From NCBI GenBank assembly GCA_039566865.1, contig CM076948.1:22889001-22953000 (forward strand): 64,000 nucleotides of DNA, given 5' to 3'. Made by a program: the position numbers and the translations under genes. The notes under the pieces are model-generated. The model saw only the letters and a program-made list of their open reading frames with translations, did no database searches and was not told where the DNA came from. Origin of the DNA: Aurelia coerulea. Its lineage: Eukaryota; Cnidaria; Scyphozoa; Semaeostomeae; Ulmaridae. Below are positions 54,667 through 64,000 of the stretch, piece by piece; position 1 is the first letter of the stretch, and each line of letters begins with the position of its first letter.

Positions 54667-55267
54667 CCCTTAATTTTAGTTGGTTGGCCCTTAATTTGGT
54701 TGTTCTGTGGAAGAGGTGCAAATAATAAGATCAGTAATATATTATACAACATACCTAATGATAAGATCAGTAAGATGGTATGATCTTATAAACCGTGTTT
54801 TATACCGAAAAAAGCTACAGTTTTGTATTTTTTCTTACGTTTTTCGTTGTACCAGCACCTCTAAGGGAACCATTATGGAATTAAGATCATTTTGACCTTT
54901 TAATGCTATCCCTGCCACTGTAACTAAGGGTGTTTTCCTTTACCTTTTTAACCTTATATATTGTATTGTATCTATTTTTATATTATAAAACTTGTAAATA
55001 TTTTAATTGTGGCAAGTGATATATACATACATATACATACATAAACAAGCTCAATGTGCTTTGTTTGATGACTATGATTCACCAATATCGTTTTGTCAGC
55101 AATGATGAAAATGCTGTTCCTGTTCAGAATGTCATACAAAGATCCATGATAGGGATTTACAAAACATTACATCAGAAGAATTCTCTGCAGAATTATATGC
55201 AGAAGAGAGGTCAGGTACAATCTCAGAAAAATGACACAATTTTACTGCCAAGCACATGTACTGTACC
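54667..55267. other. Probable LINE 3' tail between two MITE copies
   Basis: 54840-55045 reads like a LINE 3' end ('cacctctaagggaaccatta', AT-rich tail, 'atacatacatatacatacat' microsatellite). A comparable stretch is at 51755-51960. No gene is seen. Confidence 0.4.
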
Positions 55268-55691
55268 CCTAGGGGGTACTCCCATTATGGCCTGACAGGG
55301 GGTCCAGTCAGGGTTAAAGAGGGCCAAAGCAAAAATTGTGAAAAATACCCTCAAATGGTAGTATCCTTTTACAGAAACCCCCAAATGGTAGTTTGTGGAC
55401 CTAAAATTGGGCCATTTGGTAGCATCTGGTAGCGAAGATTTTCTGCAGTTTTTCAAAATTTTCTATTGTAAAAACTGATTGAAAAAAGCAAGAAAACTTC
55501 ACAATTCAATGATAATTACTGCTGCAACGACCATATTGCCCTACGGAAGAGCCTACATAGTAGAAATCTTGGAATACCCCCAATTGGTAGTAGGAGTTGA
55601 CAAATAGGGCCATTTGGTAGCCATTTCGTAAGACCCTCAAACCGACTGGATCCCCTGTTAGGCCATAATGGAAGTACCCCCCCCCCCAGGG
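55268..55691. mobile_element. Poly-G/C-ended hAT-like MITE, copy 2
   Basis: Closely similar to 54215-54658 but lacking about 20 bp near the middle ('cttataacttaccaagaatc' region). It is flanked by perfect 'actgtacc' (55260-55267 and 55692-55699). Confidence 0.88.
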
Positions 55692-56594
55692 ACTGTACCA
55701 TTGCCTTTGGCATAAGCATGATGTGTCTTAGGGGTAACATATTCTTCAACAGCGTACCAACCTGATGTGATAAAGAGCAGCTAAACGGTCACTTCCTTTT
55801 GCAGAAAATCAAGTTATGAGCTGGGGAAGGATTAGACTTGCCCCAAGTCTATCTCTTCCGTCCGTCTACATTCGGATCCGCCATTTCATGGATCTACCAT
55901 TCCAACATTCCGTCAAGAGAGCTCTCAAGTTTAGGGAAGGATGGAATTGTGAATTATGTTTGTTACTTGTAGATATCCTGGTTTTCGCTGTATTTAAATC
56001 ACTTACTGGGTGACTCAAAAAAAGAACTTCACAAGCCAAATCATAACTAGAGTACAGTCGCCCTGACTAAGTCTAATATACTGTTTTTCGTTGGAATCGC
56101 ATGCTCCTTCTTTCGACTTGAAATACAAGGCGCCTGGATGTAATATTTTTCAAAACCCTACAAAGTCGTTTTTGCAAACGCCTCTCTTTACGATATACTT
56201 CGCTTCTGTTTCGTTAAAGGTGATATTTCTGAAAAATATGACATTTCCAGACATACAGTCTTCCGTGGACTTTTAAGTTTCATCAAATCTTCTTTTCTCG
56301 TTCAAATGAGTTGAATGAGTCAGCTTGCATTTTTTCACTTTTGCAAATTTGATATCCAGTTAACCCGTTTCACAGTTCATACCAATCTTTTGAGAGTAAA
56401 TTCTAACATTTATCGAAACATCTCGCCTATTTTTGTTGTCGATATGAGTATTTTTCCGAATGCAAACAAATCGGGGAAAATTCGCCCTAAATGGGTCTAT
56501 TCTTTTCAAACGACTCCACGTAGCGATCCAAGTTTATGTGTGCTGGTTTTTCGTCAGTTTACAAAGGAAGGGTGCTACTATAGTTAATTATATA
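55692..56594. other. Intergenic, one transposon terminus
   Basis: A mariner-like left end 'ctgggtgactcaaaaaaaga' at 56006 has no clear partner. The short frames here are not recognised. Confidence 0.45.
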
Positions 56595-57689
56595 CAGGGT
56601 GTCCCAAAAAAGTGTCCGACTTTTAAATTTGAATATATCCGAGACTATTTGATGTATGTGAACAATTTGGAAATGTTTTGAAAGCTTAAACATATAGTTC
56701 TCTGTTGAGTCTATTCCTGTTTCAATTTGGGAAATTTTAGGAAACCAGGGGATTCCTTAAAATTGAAGCTAATCTTTGAGTGTTTTTCGCTCATTTCTCC
56801 ACTATTCTCCAATGTTTTTCTTATTTCTAAATAGACTGTATAGATAGTGCAGAAAAAAACAATTAAAGTGCTTGTAGAAACCTGAGAACGTAATTTATTA
56901 ACTTGCAAAATTTCCAAATCTTAGATGTTGCAAGACAGGGGACACCTAAAACTTAGCTATGAAGGACGCAGTCTTTCTAGCCCCTTGGTAGTAGAGATGT
57001 CAGTTTTGTCAAGCTTTGGTCAGTTATGTAAACATTCCGCTTTGAAATTGAATGCATCTCTGACAGTAGGGCAGTTTCTTGAATGGCAGTTGCAAATTTG
57101 TTCAGTTATTCTTTCAAATCTTCTTTTCTCCAACTCTGTACATGTTGAGGTCAATTTTGACATATTGTATCGCTGCGTTATCTGGGGTAACATACCTCCT
57201 TACCAGTGGTAGCAAATAATTTCTGGTAATTCGAGTAACTCAGGTTCAAAGAAAGAAACCTGTAGCCTTCTTTAACACTAAGAATAGGGCTATAGTTTGG
57301 TTTTCCAACGGTAAATATCACTGTAAAGTTAAAGGCATTGAGTCCATATAAATAGCTGAACGTTAACGCTATCCTGAATTTTGCTGACAAACTGCTGACG
57401 GCCCTTTGTTATCGCATAATAGGCCAAAGTCATTAGCAGTGGAGACCAAAGGCTTCTTAATCCTTTGCATTATCCTCAGGAATTTCTTTGGTTTCATTTC
57501 AATAGCGATTAAATCACAACTTTTGTATTATGATTGAAAAGAAGCATATATTGGTCATGAACGCGCTATTTATGTGGACTCAGTGCCTTTAACTATTGAG
57601 AAACATTTTAGAGTGATTGGACATTGATTGAAGCTAAATTCACAGTGCTGAAGTCAATTAAATTCGTATACATTTTTTGGGACACCCGG
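56595..57689. mobile_element. 1.1 kb mariner-like non-autonomous element
   Basis: Left 'cagggtgtcccaaaaaagtg' and right '...cattttttgggacacccgg' are inverted and flanked by TA. No transposase (no DD34D-type frame) inside. 57310-57600 is shared with 28160-28430. Confidence 0.8.
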
Positions 57690-57749
57690 TAGTACATATG
57701 GGTGTCAAGTGTCTTTTTGCAAAATCTAGTGCACATTTTCAGCTTCAGT

Positions 57750-57755
57750 TTTATT
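57750..57755 (-). terminator. Candidate polyadenylation signal for the fibrinogen-domain gene
   Basis: TTTATT on the plus strand (AATAAA on the minus strand), about 180 bp past the stop codon. Confidence 0.4.
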
Positions 57756-57931
57756 GACAAATATATCTAAGTGGTACATCTAAGAATACAATATACATAG
57801 CCTAACTTAAAAATAAACTATTATTATACGTGCTTGGTTGATACAAAGGATGAACTACACTGCAATGAGTACATTAACAAAGTGCATATTTTTTTAACAA
57901 GTTCTTGGTGCACATCATGACAACAATTGTC

Positions 57932-58620
57932 TTAATGTTCGTCATATCTTATTTTCATTTCAGAAAACTTCAGGTAACCAAATTTACCATACTGAGAAAT
58001 GCCATATTTCTCTAGCCAGTTCATCTTTTCTTCGTCGGGTTTGTTTGATGCCTCTGTGTAAAACCGGCTGTTTAAGAAAACAAAAGAGCACTGGTTGTAC
58101 CACCATCCTCCATAATATGCTACTGCGCAGTGATGAACCCATATGTCATTGTCTTGATCTTTAGTGCTGAACTCAGACCCATTGTTGTATGCAAATCCAT
58201 TATATGCTGCTCCTCCTTTGTACATCCCCAGTCGTAATTTGTACTTGGCCGTTTTGTTTTCAACACGAAAATGAGAATATGTTGCAGAGGCCCAAACACC
58301 ATCCGTTCTCTGCATGTCAATGCGAAGAGTGACACCTCTGTCCTTCGCAAGATCGTGTATACCCTCTAACCCCATCCAGTAGTCTCCACTTACATCGCCA
58401 AATCCTTTTTCGTAGTCTTGCCAATTTCGTGCAAAGTCCACTGTTCCTGTGACTCGCCTTTGTATTACGGTCCATCCTCCTCCATCAACTGTCATATTGC
58501 AGAACCCCTTGTATTGTGTTCCATTGCTCCATGTTAGGTTATACACTCCACTTGCGGCTTCCCCATTTGCAAGAACGCTTTTACAGCTTTGGAAAACAGT
58601 AGAAGTCGGAGTGGGAGGAG
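57932..58620 (-). CDS. Fibrinogen-domain gene, exon 2
   Basis: Acceptor ttaattttag|CT at 58620, stop TAA at 57934-57932. It contains the entire FReD. Confidence 0.92.
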
Positions 58621-61600
58621 CTAAAATTAAAGACATTGATTAGGTCAACCAAAAGACAAGATGGCTAAGAAATACCGTAAAGGCACAATTAAACCCCTGT
58701 AGGATTTATTCATTTTCGGAGACTCCAGAGGGGGCTTAAAAGAGAGGGGACATATTAAAGAGTGGGCTTATTCACAAGTCAAATTACATGGATATGAATG
58801 GCAGCCCGCCCGGGGAGTACTTGACTTTCAATGGTACGGGGATGTGCACTCCAAGAAGAATGTGTTTCACCCAGCTTTAGAATTTATTCCTCGAAATGAT
58901 AGCCGGCTTTAGAAAAATCTGCGAAAAGCATACTCCAACACGTAAATTTTTTTCGAAAAACAATGAATCACATTTTAGGCAACCGCTTGAGAAAAAGTGC
59001 CTTCCTTTGATACCCGGCGTTAGATAAAAGAGGCGAAAACGATACCCTTAATTGTTCTTGATAAGTGTATCATCTTACGAGAACATGGACAGAAGTCGGT
59101 CTGTTTTTGGTTCTTCTCTTTTGTTGCCTTTTGATAAAGATGAGTCTGTACCAAATGGACAAGCCACAGAATTACGTTCACTTTTTTGTTATTACATTGT
59201 TCCCCTGTGGCTCGTCATTTCTAAATCATCATACGTAATTTCAAACAATTAATTTAGCGCCATATTTATAAAAATAATTTGTAAAATCCGTTGCATTAGA
59301 AAATATTACTCATTCTCCTGATGATGACCTTATGGTCGAAACTAGTTGGGAATTGAGATAAAATTTATATATTTATATTCCTGTTCGTCTTTCTTTTTGT
59401 TCATCTTTATGAGTCTGTACCAGAGATGTAGGAACCGGCGGAAGGGGCACTTGGAGACACGTGCCCCCTAAGATTTTGATATAAACAAAGAAGTGCCTTA
59501 TTTTTTTCAGCAAGTAACCCTTTTTGCTTAACGAATAAAGTGTTTGAAGTGTCGTACCCCCCCCCCCCCAAGTTTGAGATTCTTCCTACGTCCTTGGTTT
59601 ATAGGTTCTTATTTTCTCACGGTCTTGTTTACGGATATTACTGTAGCCTGCTTCAGGTCATTGGACCCCGGGTAGGATTCCAGGTGGATGCAAAGCTTAG
59701 TAGTGGCCGACTAATCGCTAGGGAAAAGAGAATTCAACCATGGGTAGTTAGGCACTGCTGGTGTGCTTCTATGGAGGAGTGCTGGATAATATGTATCTGC
59801 GGAGGAAATATTGTTTAGTACTGCGGAGGAGATATCGAAAAAACGAAGAGAGAAGAAAGAGAGAAGAATAATATTTTCGTTCTTTCGATATCTCCTCCGC
59901 AGTACTAAACAATATTTCGTCCGCAGATACATATCCTTTGGTTTGGTATTTCTCATCTTCCAAATCATTGCAGAAAATAGAAAAATTACAAGAACGCGCT
60001 CTAAGATTTCTTTATAATGATCATACGAGTTCGTATAATGATTTGCTTTCGAGATCGAGTAAATGCACGATGCATGTTGCCCGCCAAAGACTCCTTTGCA
60101 TTGAAATATTCAAAACACTGAATCATTTGAATCCACCATTTATGCAGAGCATTTTTGAATTACGTTCTTCAATTTATTCTTCAAGAAATCCAAATAATTT
60201 AGCACATTTTAGGCCTAATCAAACAACTTTCGGGTCCAAGAGTCTCAAGTCCATTGGGCCACAGATTTGGAATGGCCTACCAAATGAACTAAAATCGGCA
60301 GAAAATCTGAAAAGTTTTAAGTTTTTAATAAAACAATGGGACGGTCCCAACTGCAAATGTAGTGCTTGTGCTTGCCTACCAACTTAATTGTATTATTTAG
60401 AAAATATTAATTTTGTTTATTAGTTCTGTATATTCGATTTTGATTAGTTAACTTGTATATATTTAAATGATGTATATATTGTTAGCTATATGTAAAAATG
60501 ATCGAATTAAAATAAGATTACACACACACACATATTACCCAGCGCTCCTCCATAGAAGCACACCAGCAGTGTCTAACTACCCATGATTCAACCAAACCAG
60601 TGTGTGCTAAATGATGCATATAGTTAAGCAATATGCTTCAGCTGAATAAGAATGTGGTTCTAAGTTGTGGGGAAATGCAGCGTTAAAATCAACCTCCCGC
60701 TGCTTGAAGAGCAGAAATTAGAGTTCTCTCGCAGAAATTTTGTTGACAGAGAATACCTTGCAACCGAACCCCTATAGTTCTATTAATTGCATATCAGAGT
60801 TACCTTGGGAGATCTCAGCTGATTTAGAATACACTGCAAGCCGAACTTCTATAGATTTTTTTATTGAAATAATAAAACGGTACCCTGAATGGTACATGCG
60901 GATATTTGGGTAGCATACAGGTATCAGAACAACAATATGAGACAGACAATTTGAAGAACCGGTTCCCTTGGGATATCTGGGAGCCTGACAGTGGTGGATT
61001 CACATTCTTTTCATGATGTTGATTTTTGAGCATTGACAATCTTTGTCAGAAAATGGTAATATGTTGGTTGTTTTGCTATCGTACCCAATAATCCTAATGC
61101 TTTCCAATGAATGATTTAGCGACGCTGCTCCAATCCTGCTTTGGACAGGATAGAGTGGTGTTGCCCACTATGGCTGATTAGTAAGAGAAATAAAATTTGA
61201 GGCGACTGGAGACTAGTAATCAAATTGCAATTGCGCGGAAAATCTGCGCTGACATTAGTTTTATCATAATTCGACCTTCACTAAATTTTGGGTAGGGGTA
61301 TATTCTAATTGGTACCATTGGCTACACTAATTGTTACGAAAATGGTACCCTTGGCTAGACCAATTTTGACCGTTCCCTACACCAATATTGTGGAATATGA
61401 TGCCCTTGGTACCAAATATATGATCACATAACCGTTCCCTAGACCAATATTACCAAATATATGACCCTTGGCTAGACGGTCACAAGACCAAAATTGCAAA
61501 AAAGTATACCATTGCCTAGAATAGAAGTCCGAAAGAGTATACCCTTGCTCGTGGCACATCCCCAGGTACCTTTTCTATGGAAGAACCTCTCCCACCCGTG

Positions 61601-61958
61601 TGGTGAACGCAGTCTAAACCTAGTTTGTGACGAAGCATTTTTTAATTCAAGCTAAAAGATAAACTTGCCCCCTACCTTTGATAGGTACTTCCTCTTTCTT
61701 CCATATGTTGAACCCCTCTTTGTTTGCCGGCAAATCTTGCTCCCTTGAGGCTGTGCTGTACTTGTCCGATTGCAGATTTCTGATCACAAAATTACAACTG
61801 TCCTCCATTCCGCAATGATGAAATTTTTTGTGAAAAAGACTCGCTTCCTTGCCATTTTCATTCTCTGCTCCTCTAAATTCTTTGAAATATACCCCTGCGT
61901 CAGCTGCATTGCAGAAGGTCAAAACAAAGAGCATGTTGAAATATATTGTTGGAGCCAT
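57932..61958 (-). CDS. Secreted fibrinogen C-terminal domain protein (ficolin/tenascin-like), two exons
   Basis: Exon 1 (61958-61676) joined to exon 2 (58620-57932) gives 972 nt, 323 aa, in phase (AAA G|gtaggg with ag|CT CCT). Residues 1-20 form a signal peptide (hydrophobic NMLFVLTFCNAADAG). Residues 22-94 are a short Cys-containing region (HHCGMEDSCNFVIRNLQSD) resembling a PAN/apple-like segment often found N-terminal to FReDs in cnidarians. Residues about 105-323 are a full fibrinogen-related domain: QSCKSVLANGEAASGVYNL, CNMTVDGGGWTVIQRR, YWMGLEGIHDL, TKDQDNDIW (calcium-site region), CAVAYYGGWWYNQC and MKIRYDEH. FReDs of this type are extracellular carbohydrate or ligand recognition proteins, implicated in innate immunity and adhesion; the ligand here is unknown. 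A missed small exon cannot be excluded. Confidence 0.85.
58621..59420. repeat. Partial poly-G-ended MITE in the fibrinogen-gene intron
   Basis: 58807-59047 is a diverged copy of 33587-33870 ('ggggatgtgcactccaagaa', 'gccggctttagaaaa', 'gatacccggcgttaga'), truncated at the right. Nothing else is recognised. Confidence 0.65.
59421..59595. mobile_element. CAGRGACGTAGGAA-type MITE, copy 1
   Basis: 'cagagatgtaggaaccggcg' and '...ttcttcctacgtccttg' are inverted, with 'gggcacttggagacacgtgc' and a C-run inside. It matches 62435-62600. Confidence 0.7.
59739..60585. mobile_element. CATGGGTAG foldback split by a LINE
   Basis: The left arm and centre (59739-59935) and the right tail (about 60530-60585) match the intact 2972-3175 element. 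They are flanked by 'attcaac' at 59732-59738 and 60586-60592. The centre has an extra purine-rich stretch ('agagaagaaagagagaag'). Confidence 0.85.
59936..60535 (+). mobile_element. 5'-truncated LINE (reverse transcriptase C-terminus)
   Basis: An open frame from about 59938 to 60387 encodes the polyprotein tail of a non-LTR retrotransposon: LQKIEKLQERALRFLYNDHT, RLLCIEIFKTLNHLNPPFM, SIGPQIWNGLPNELK, ending with a CKCSACACLP cluster. The following AT-rich 3' end closes with an (AC)n run at 60520-60532. The intact foldback relative supports a short 'acatat' duplication on both sides. The catalytic part is missing, so it is dead on arrival. Confidence 0.88.
60593..61675. other. Fibrinogen-gene intron: repeat fragments
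   Basis: 61150-61290 is a partial copy of the 51158 element ('agagtggtgttgcccactat', 'agtaatcaaattgcaattgc'). 61310-61550 contains short irregular repeats of 'ttggctagaccaat'-like units. No exon is recognised. Confidence 0.5.
61676..61958 (-). CDS. Fibrinogen-domain gene, exon 1 (signal peptide)
   Basis: ATG at 61958; a longer frame begins only at a TTG at 62000. Donor CAAAG|gtaggg at 61676, phase 1. It encodes the signal peptide and Cys-containing N-terminal segment. Confidence 0.82.
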
Positions 61959-62434
61959 GTCGATGTCTGCCTTACAAAATACTGTGTTTCGTATAAGCAA
62001 TGGAATAAAGAGTTGTGTTATAAGACTTCTTCAGTTGCTAATGATTGATTGTCTGCGATCCATCAGCCAATCAGCGTCTGTCAATTCATATTTGACAGTG
62101 GCCAATCAATTTTTACATCAAAAGCTCGACCACTTTGGTAAATTGTTGATCAAACCGACCATTTTAACGTATTCATGGTAACAAGTTATCATAAAATGGT
62201 ATCTTGGTAACACCTGTAGCATATCACATCATAAAATGAAATGATATTTTGGTAACACCTGTAGCTTGCGTCGAGGAGTTGAATCTGCACGCAGGCTAAA
62301 CACCTGCCGCTTGGATTGGATGTCTTCTTTCATTCATTTGAATGGAGGTCATAGCTTCTTGTTTAATGATTCTATTTTTACAACGTATTTGTTCATGCTA
62401 TTTTAATTGCCCATAGTATAAGTATGGTTGAATT
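61959..62434. other. Upstream region of the fibrinogen-domain gene
   Basis: Presumed promoter. It contains 'gccaatcag' CCAAT-type matches (62064 and, as 'ggccaatcaa', 62100) and a short imperfect direct repeat, 'ttggtaacacctgtagc' (62203-62219 and 62249-62265). No exon. Confidence 0.4.
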
Positions 62435-62600
62435 CAGGGACGTAGGAAGCATCTCAAACTTAGAAGGGCACGCCACTTCAAGGGCACTTTTTCATTACCC
62501 TGTACGGGCACTTCCTGAAAATAAAAGGGCACTCCTTTGTTTATTGCAAAATCTTGGGGGCACGTGCCCCCAGTGCCCCCCCCCGGTTCCTACGTCTCTG
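62435..62600. mobile_element. CAGRGACGTAGGAA-type MITE, copy 2
   Basis: 'cagggacgtaggaagc' and 'ggttcctacgtctctg' are inverted. It is flanked by 'gttgaatt' (62427-62434) and 'gttgaatc' (62601-62608), an 8-bp duplication with one mismatch, as expected for hAT. Confidence 0.78.
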
Positions 62601-62780
62601 GTTGAATCAGGTGCCATATGCCTGAATCAGCTATGCACTGCTCACAGAAGGCCTAAATCAGCTGATATTGCCACAGGGGGGTTCAGGAGTGTCAGTAAAG
62701 ACTGTAGTTTTGGCAAGGGCCTAAGGACGATCTTCTAGTCGTTCCCACTGCTGTTAATTTCTATCGTGTGTAAAACTTGC

Positions 62781-62889
62781 CTTTCCATGTCCTTGGTTGT
62801 ATTGTTCGTGAAGGATTTTCTTGGTTTTGCTTTTTAAACGACATATTATATCTCATCTTTTCTAAACCGCATGCTCCATCATCTTCCAT
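62781..62889 (-). CDS. First exon, inverted copy (GC donor)
   Basis: ATG at 62889; 36 codons (MEDDGACGLEKMRYN...RTWK) plus one base (phase 1). The next bases are GCAAGT, where the plus-strand copy has GTAAGT. GC-AG introns exist, so this could still splice, but weakly. No downstream exon was identified before the fibrinogen gene 820 bp away. It is probably a non-functional or newly duplicated exon. The protein family is not recognised. Confidence 0.5.
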
Positions 62890-62998
62890 TTTGAATTTGG
62901 AGAACTGAACTGAACGAAAGCATGAAAGTGAGGTTAATCTCACGCCAGCGTCGGAAGGGAGGAGAGAGAAGATGGGTCTGTCATTCGCTGTCTCTTAT

Positions 62999-63167
62999 CC
63001 AATAAGAAAGCTATAAGCGTGTCATGTGACGGTCCTAGGCTCGTTACCTTCATTCGGTTTGAAAAGCCCGCGCCACAATACAGGAACCAATCAAAATTGA
63101 GAGGTGTCAGGACACGCTTCCATATATGGTAGTGGCTGGGTTACAAGCCTTGGTATGCGAGGAAACA
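62999..63167. promoter_or_regulatory. Spacer between divergent first exons, possible bidirectional promoter
   Basis: Contains 'gtcatgtgac' (E-box of the TCATGTGA type, 63018-63027), a CCAAT box in 'gaaccaatcaaa' (about 63086) and a locally GC-rich 'aagcccgcgccac'. Its position between two outward-facing first exons suggests it drives both. This is an inference from layout and motifs. Confidence 0.4.
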
Positions 63168-63276
63168 ATAAGAGACAGCGCATGACACACCAATCTTCCC
63201 TCTCCTCCCTTCCGACGCTGGCGTGATATTAACCTCACTTTCATGCTTTCGTTCAGTTCAGTTCTCCAAATTCAAA

Positions 63277-63385
63277 ATGGAAGATGATGGAGCATGCGGT
63301 TTAGAAAAGATGAGATATAATATGTCGTTTAAAAAGCAAAACCAAGAAAATCCTTCACGAACAATACAACCAAGGACATGGAAAG
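63277..63385 (+). CDS. First exon of an unidentified gene leaving the window
   Basis: ATG at 63277, 36 codons identical at protein level to the minus-strand copy, ending TGG AAA G|gtaagt (phase 1, strong donor). The peptide is basic and polar (SFKKQNQENPSRT), without signal peptide or helix features, and I do not recognise it. No following exon is seen before 64000, so the gene would continue beyond the window. Confidence 0.55.
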
Positions 63386-63769
63386 GTAAGTTTTACACAC
63401 GATAGAAATTAACTGCAGTGGGAACGACTAGACGATCGTCCTTAGGCCCTTGGTTTTGGTTTCTTTGGTTCCCTGTCATCCGGTGTCATAATTTGGTTCC
63501 CTGTCAACGTCTTTTCATTTGAACATTTTACTTCACCCTCTTCTCCTTTCTTCCTGGTCTTGGTCTCGAATTGTATGTCGAGCTAACTTTGGGCAATCAG
63601 GTCTTATTCACAAGAATGGGTGAACTGGAGATTCGATTTTTCAAATTAGAATGGATTGTGCCCAATGAGTCAAACATACAATGTGAATCAAACATACAGC
63701 AAAAAGAAAGAGAAACAAAGGGACTTGGGGACTATTAATTGTAAACAAACGCAAACGCTGTGAATTTCC

Positions 63770-64000
63770 TTAGTTAAATCGACCAGTTTGGTGAATGAAC
63801 TTTAGGGTCAGTTCAAGTACATGTTTATTAACGTCGCTAGAAAGGTCTTTATCACCATACAATAAAAGTTGTATCAGAGCGCTGTTTGAAAGACTGTTGA
63901 TTTGAACAAATGGTCGCAATACTACCGAAATTCCAGCGGGAAGATCTCGTCGATGGATGTCAAATGAAGGGCAAGACAACAAAAAGTGCTCCGTATCTTC
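63770..64000 (-). pseudogene. LINE 3' end, continues past the window
   Basis: The minus-strand frame reads EDTEHFLLSCPSFDIHRRDL...LLLYGDKDLSSDVNKHVLEL and ends at a stop at 63770-63772. This is the typical C-terminal tail of a cnidarian-type non-LTR polyprotein, open to the window edge. It is more intact than the related 53545-53823 copy. 63454-63769 holds nothing else recognisable. Confidence 0.78.

Larger units (their letters stand above)
62711..63453. repeat. Large inverted repeat carrying two copies of a first exon
   Basis: Arms 62711-62998 and 63168-63453 are near-identical reverse complements (about 285 bp each) around a 169-bp unique spacer. Each arm has an ATG-initiated 36-codon exon and a splice donor oriented outward, so the two transcripts would diverge from the spacer. 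Differences seen between arms include the donor base and the residue before LTSLSCF. Confidence 0.92.

Overview
The window is AT-rich metazoan nuclear DNA: multi-exon genes with GT-AG introns, no operon structure, and a dense load of small inverted-repeat transposons and minisatellites. Gene content (a NOP9 orthologue, an SLC66A2 PQ-loop transporter, an orphan class A GPCR, a BTB-BACK-PHR pair, a secreted fibrinogen-domain protein) and the style of repeats (G-run elements, short foldbacks, LINE 3' ends) fit an invertebrate, most likely an anthozoan cnidarian. That placement is an inference; no marker gene in the window fixes the species.

Layout. 1-4.1 kb is intergenic, with two foldback elements. 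4319-22436 (+) is a complete seven-exon NOP9 gene (824 aa after joining phase-compatible exons). Its second intron hosts an intronless GPCR on the opposite strand (10485-11456, 323 aa). 22.4-25.8 kb is a convergent intergenic stretch of repeats. 25797-45891 (-) is a complete four-exon SLC66A2 gene (268 aa). Its roughly 14 kb third intron hosts, on the opposite strand, two intronless BTB-domain genes (438 and 437 aa) in a tandem duplication offset by 3097 bp. 46-57.7 kb carries no gene I can complete: one candidate minus-strand exon (48678-48860), a tRNA-derived SINE and many transposon copies. 57932-61958 (-) is a two-exon secreted fibrinogen-domain gene (323 aa). 59.7-60.6 kb, inside the intron of that gene, is a foldback element split by a 5'-truncated LINE. 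62.7-63.45 kb is a large, nearly perfect inverted repeat in which each arm carries the same 36-codon first exon plus a splice donor, pointing outward; the plus-strand copy probably starts a gene that leaves the window. The last 230 bp are a LINE 3' end on the minus strand.

The genes are independent: ribosome biogenesis (NOP9), endomembrane PQ-loop transport (SLC66A2), signalling (GPCR), CUL3-type substrate adaptors (BTB pair) and extracellular recognition (fibrinogen domain). I found no multi-gene biochemical system. The most unusual structures are the head-to-head first-exon duplication, the BTB pair whose divergence is concentrated in the C-terminal domain and whose upstream copy lies inside a mariner-like element, and the recurrence of intronless genes nested antisense in introns. 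Exon joins were made by eye from splice consensus, reading phase and family similarity.
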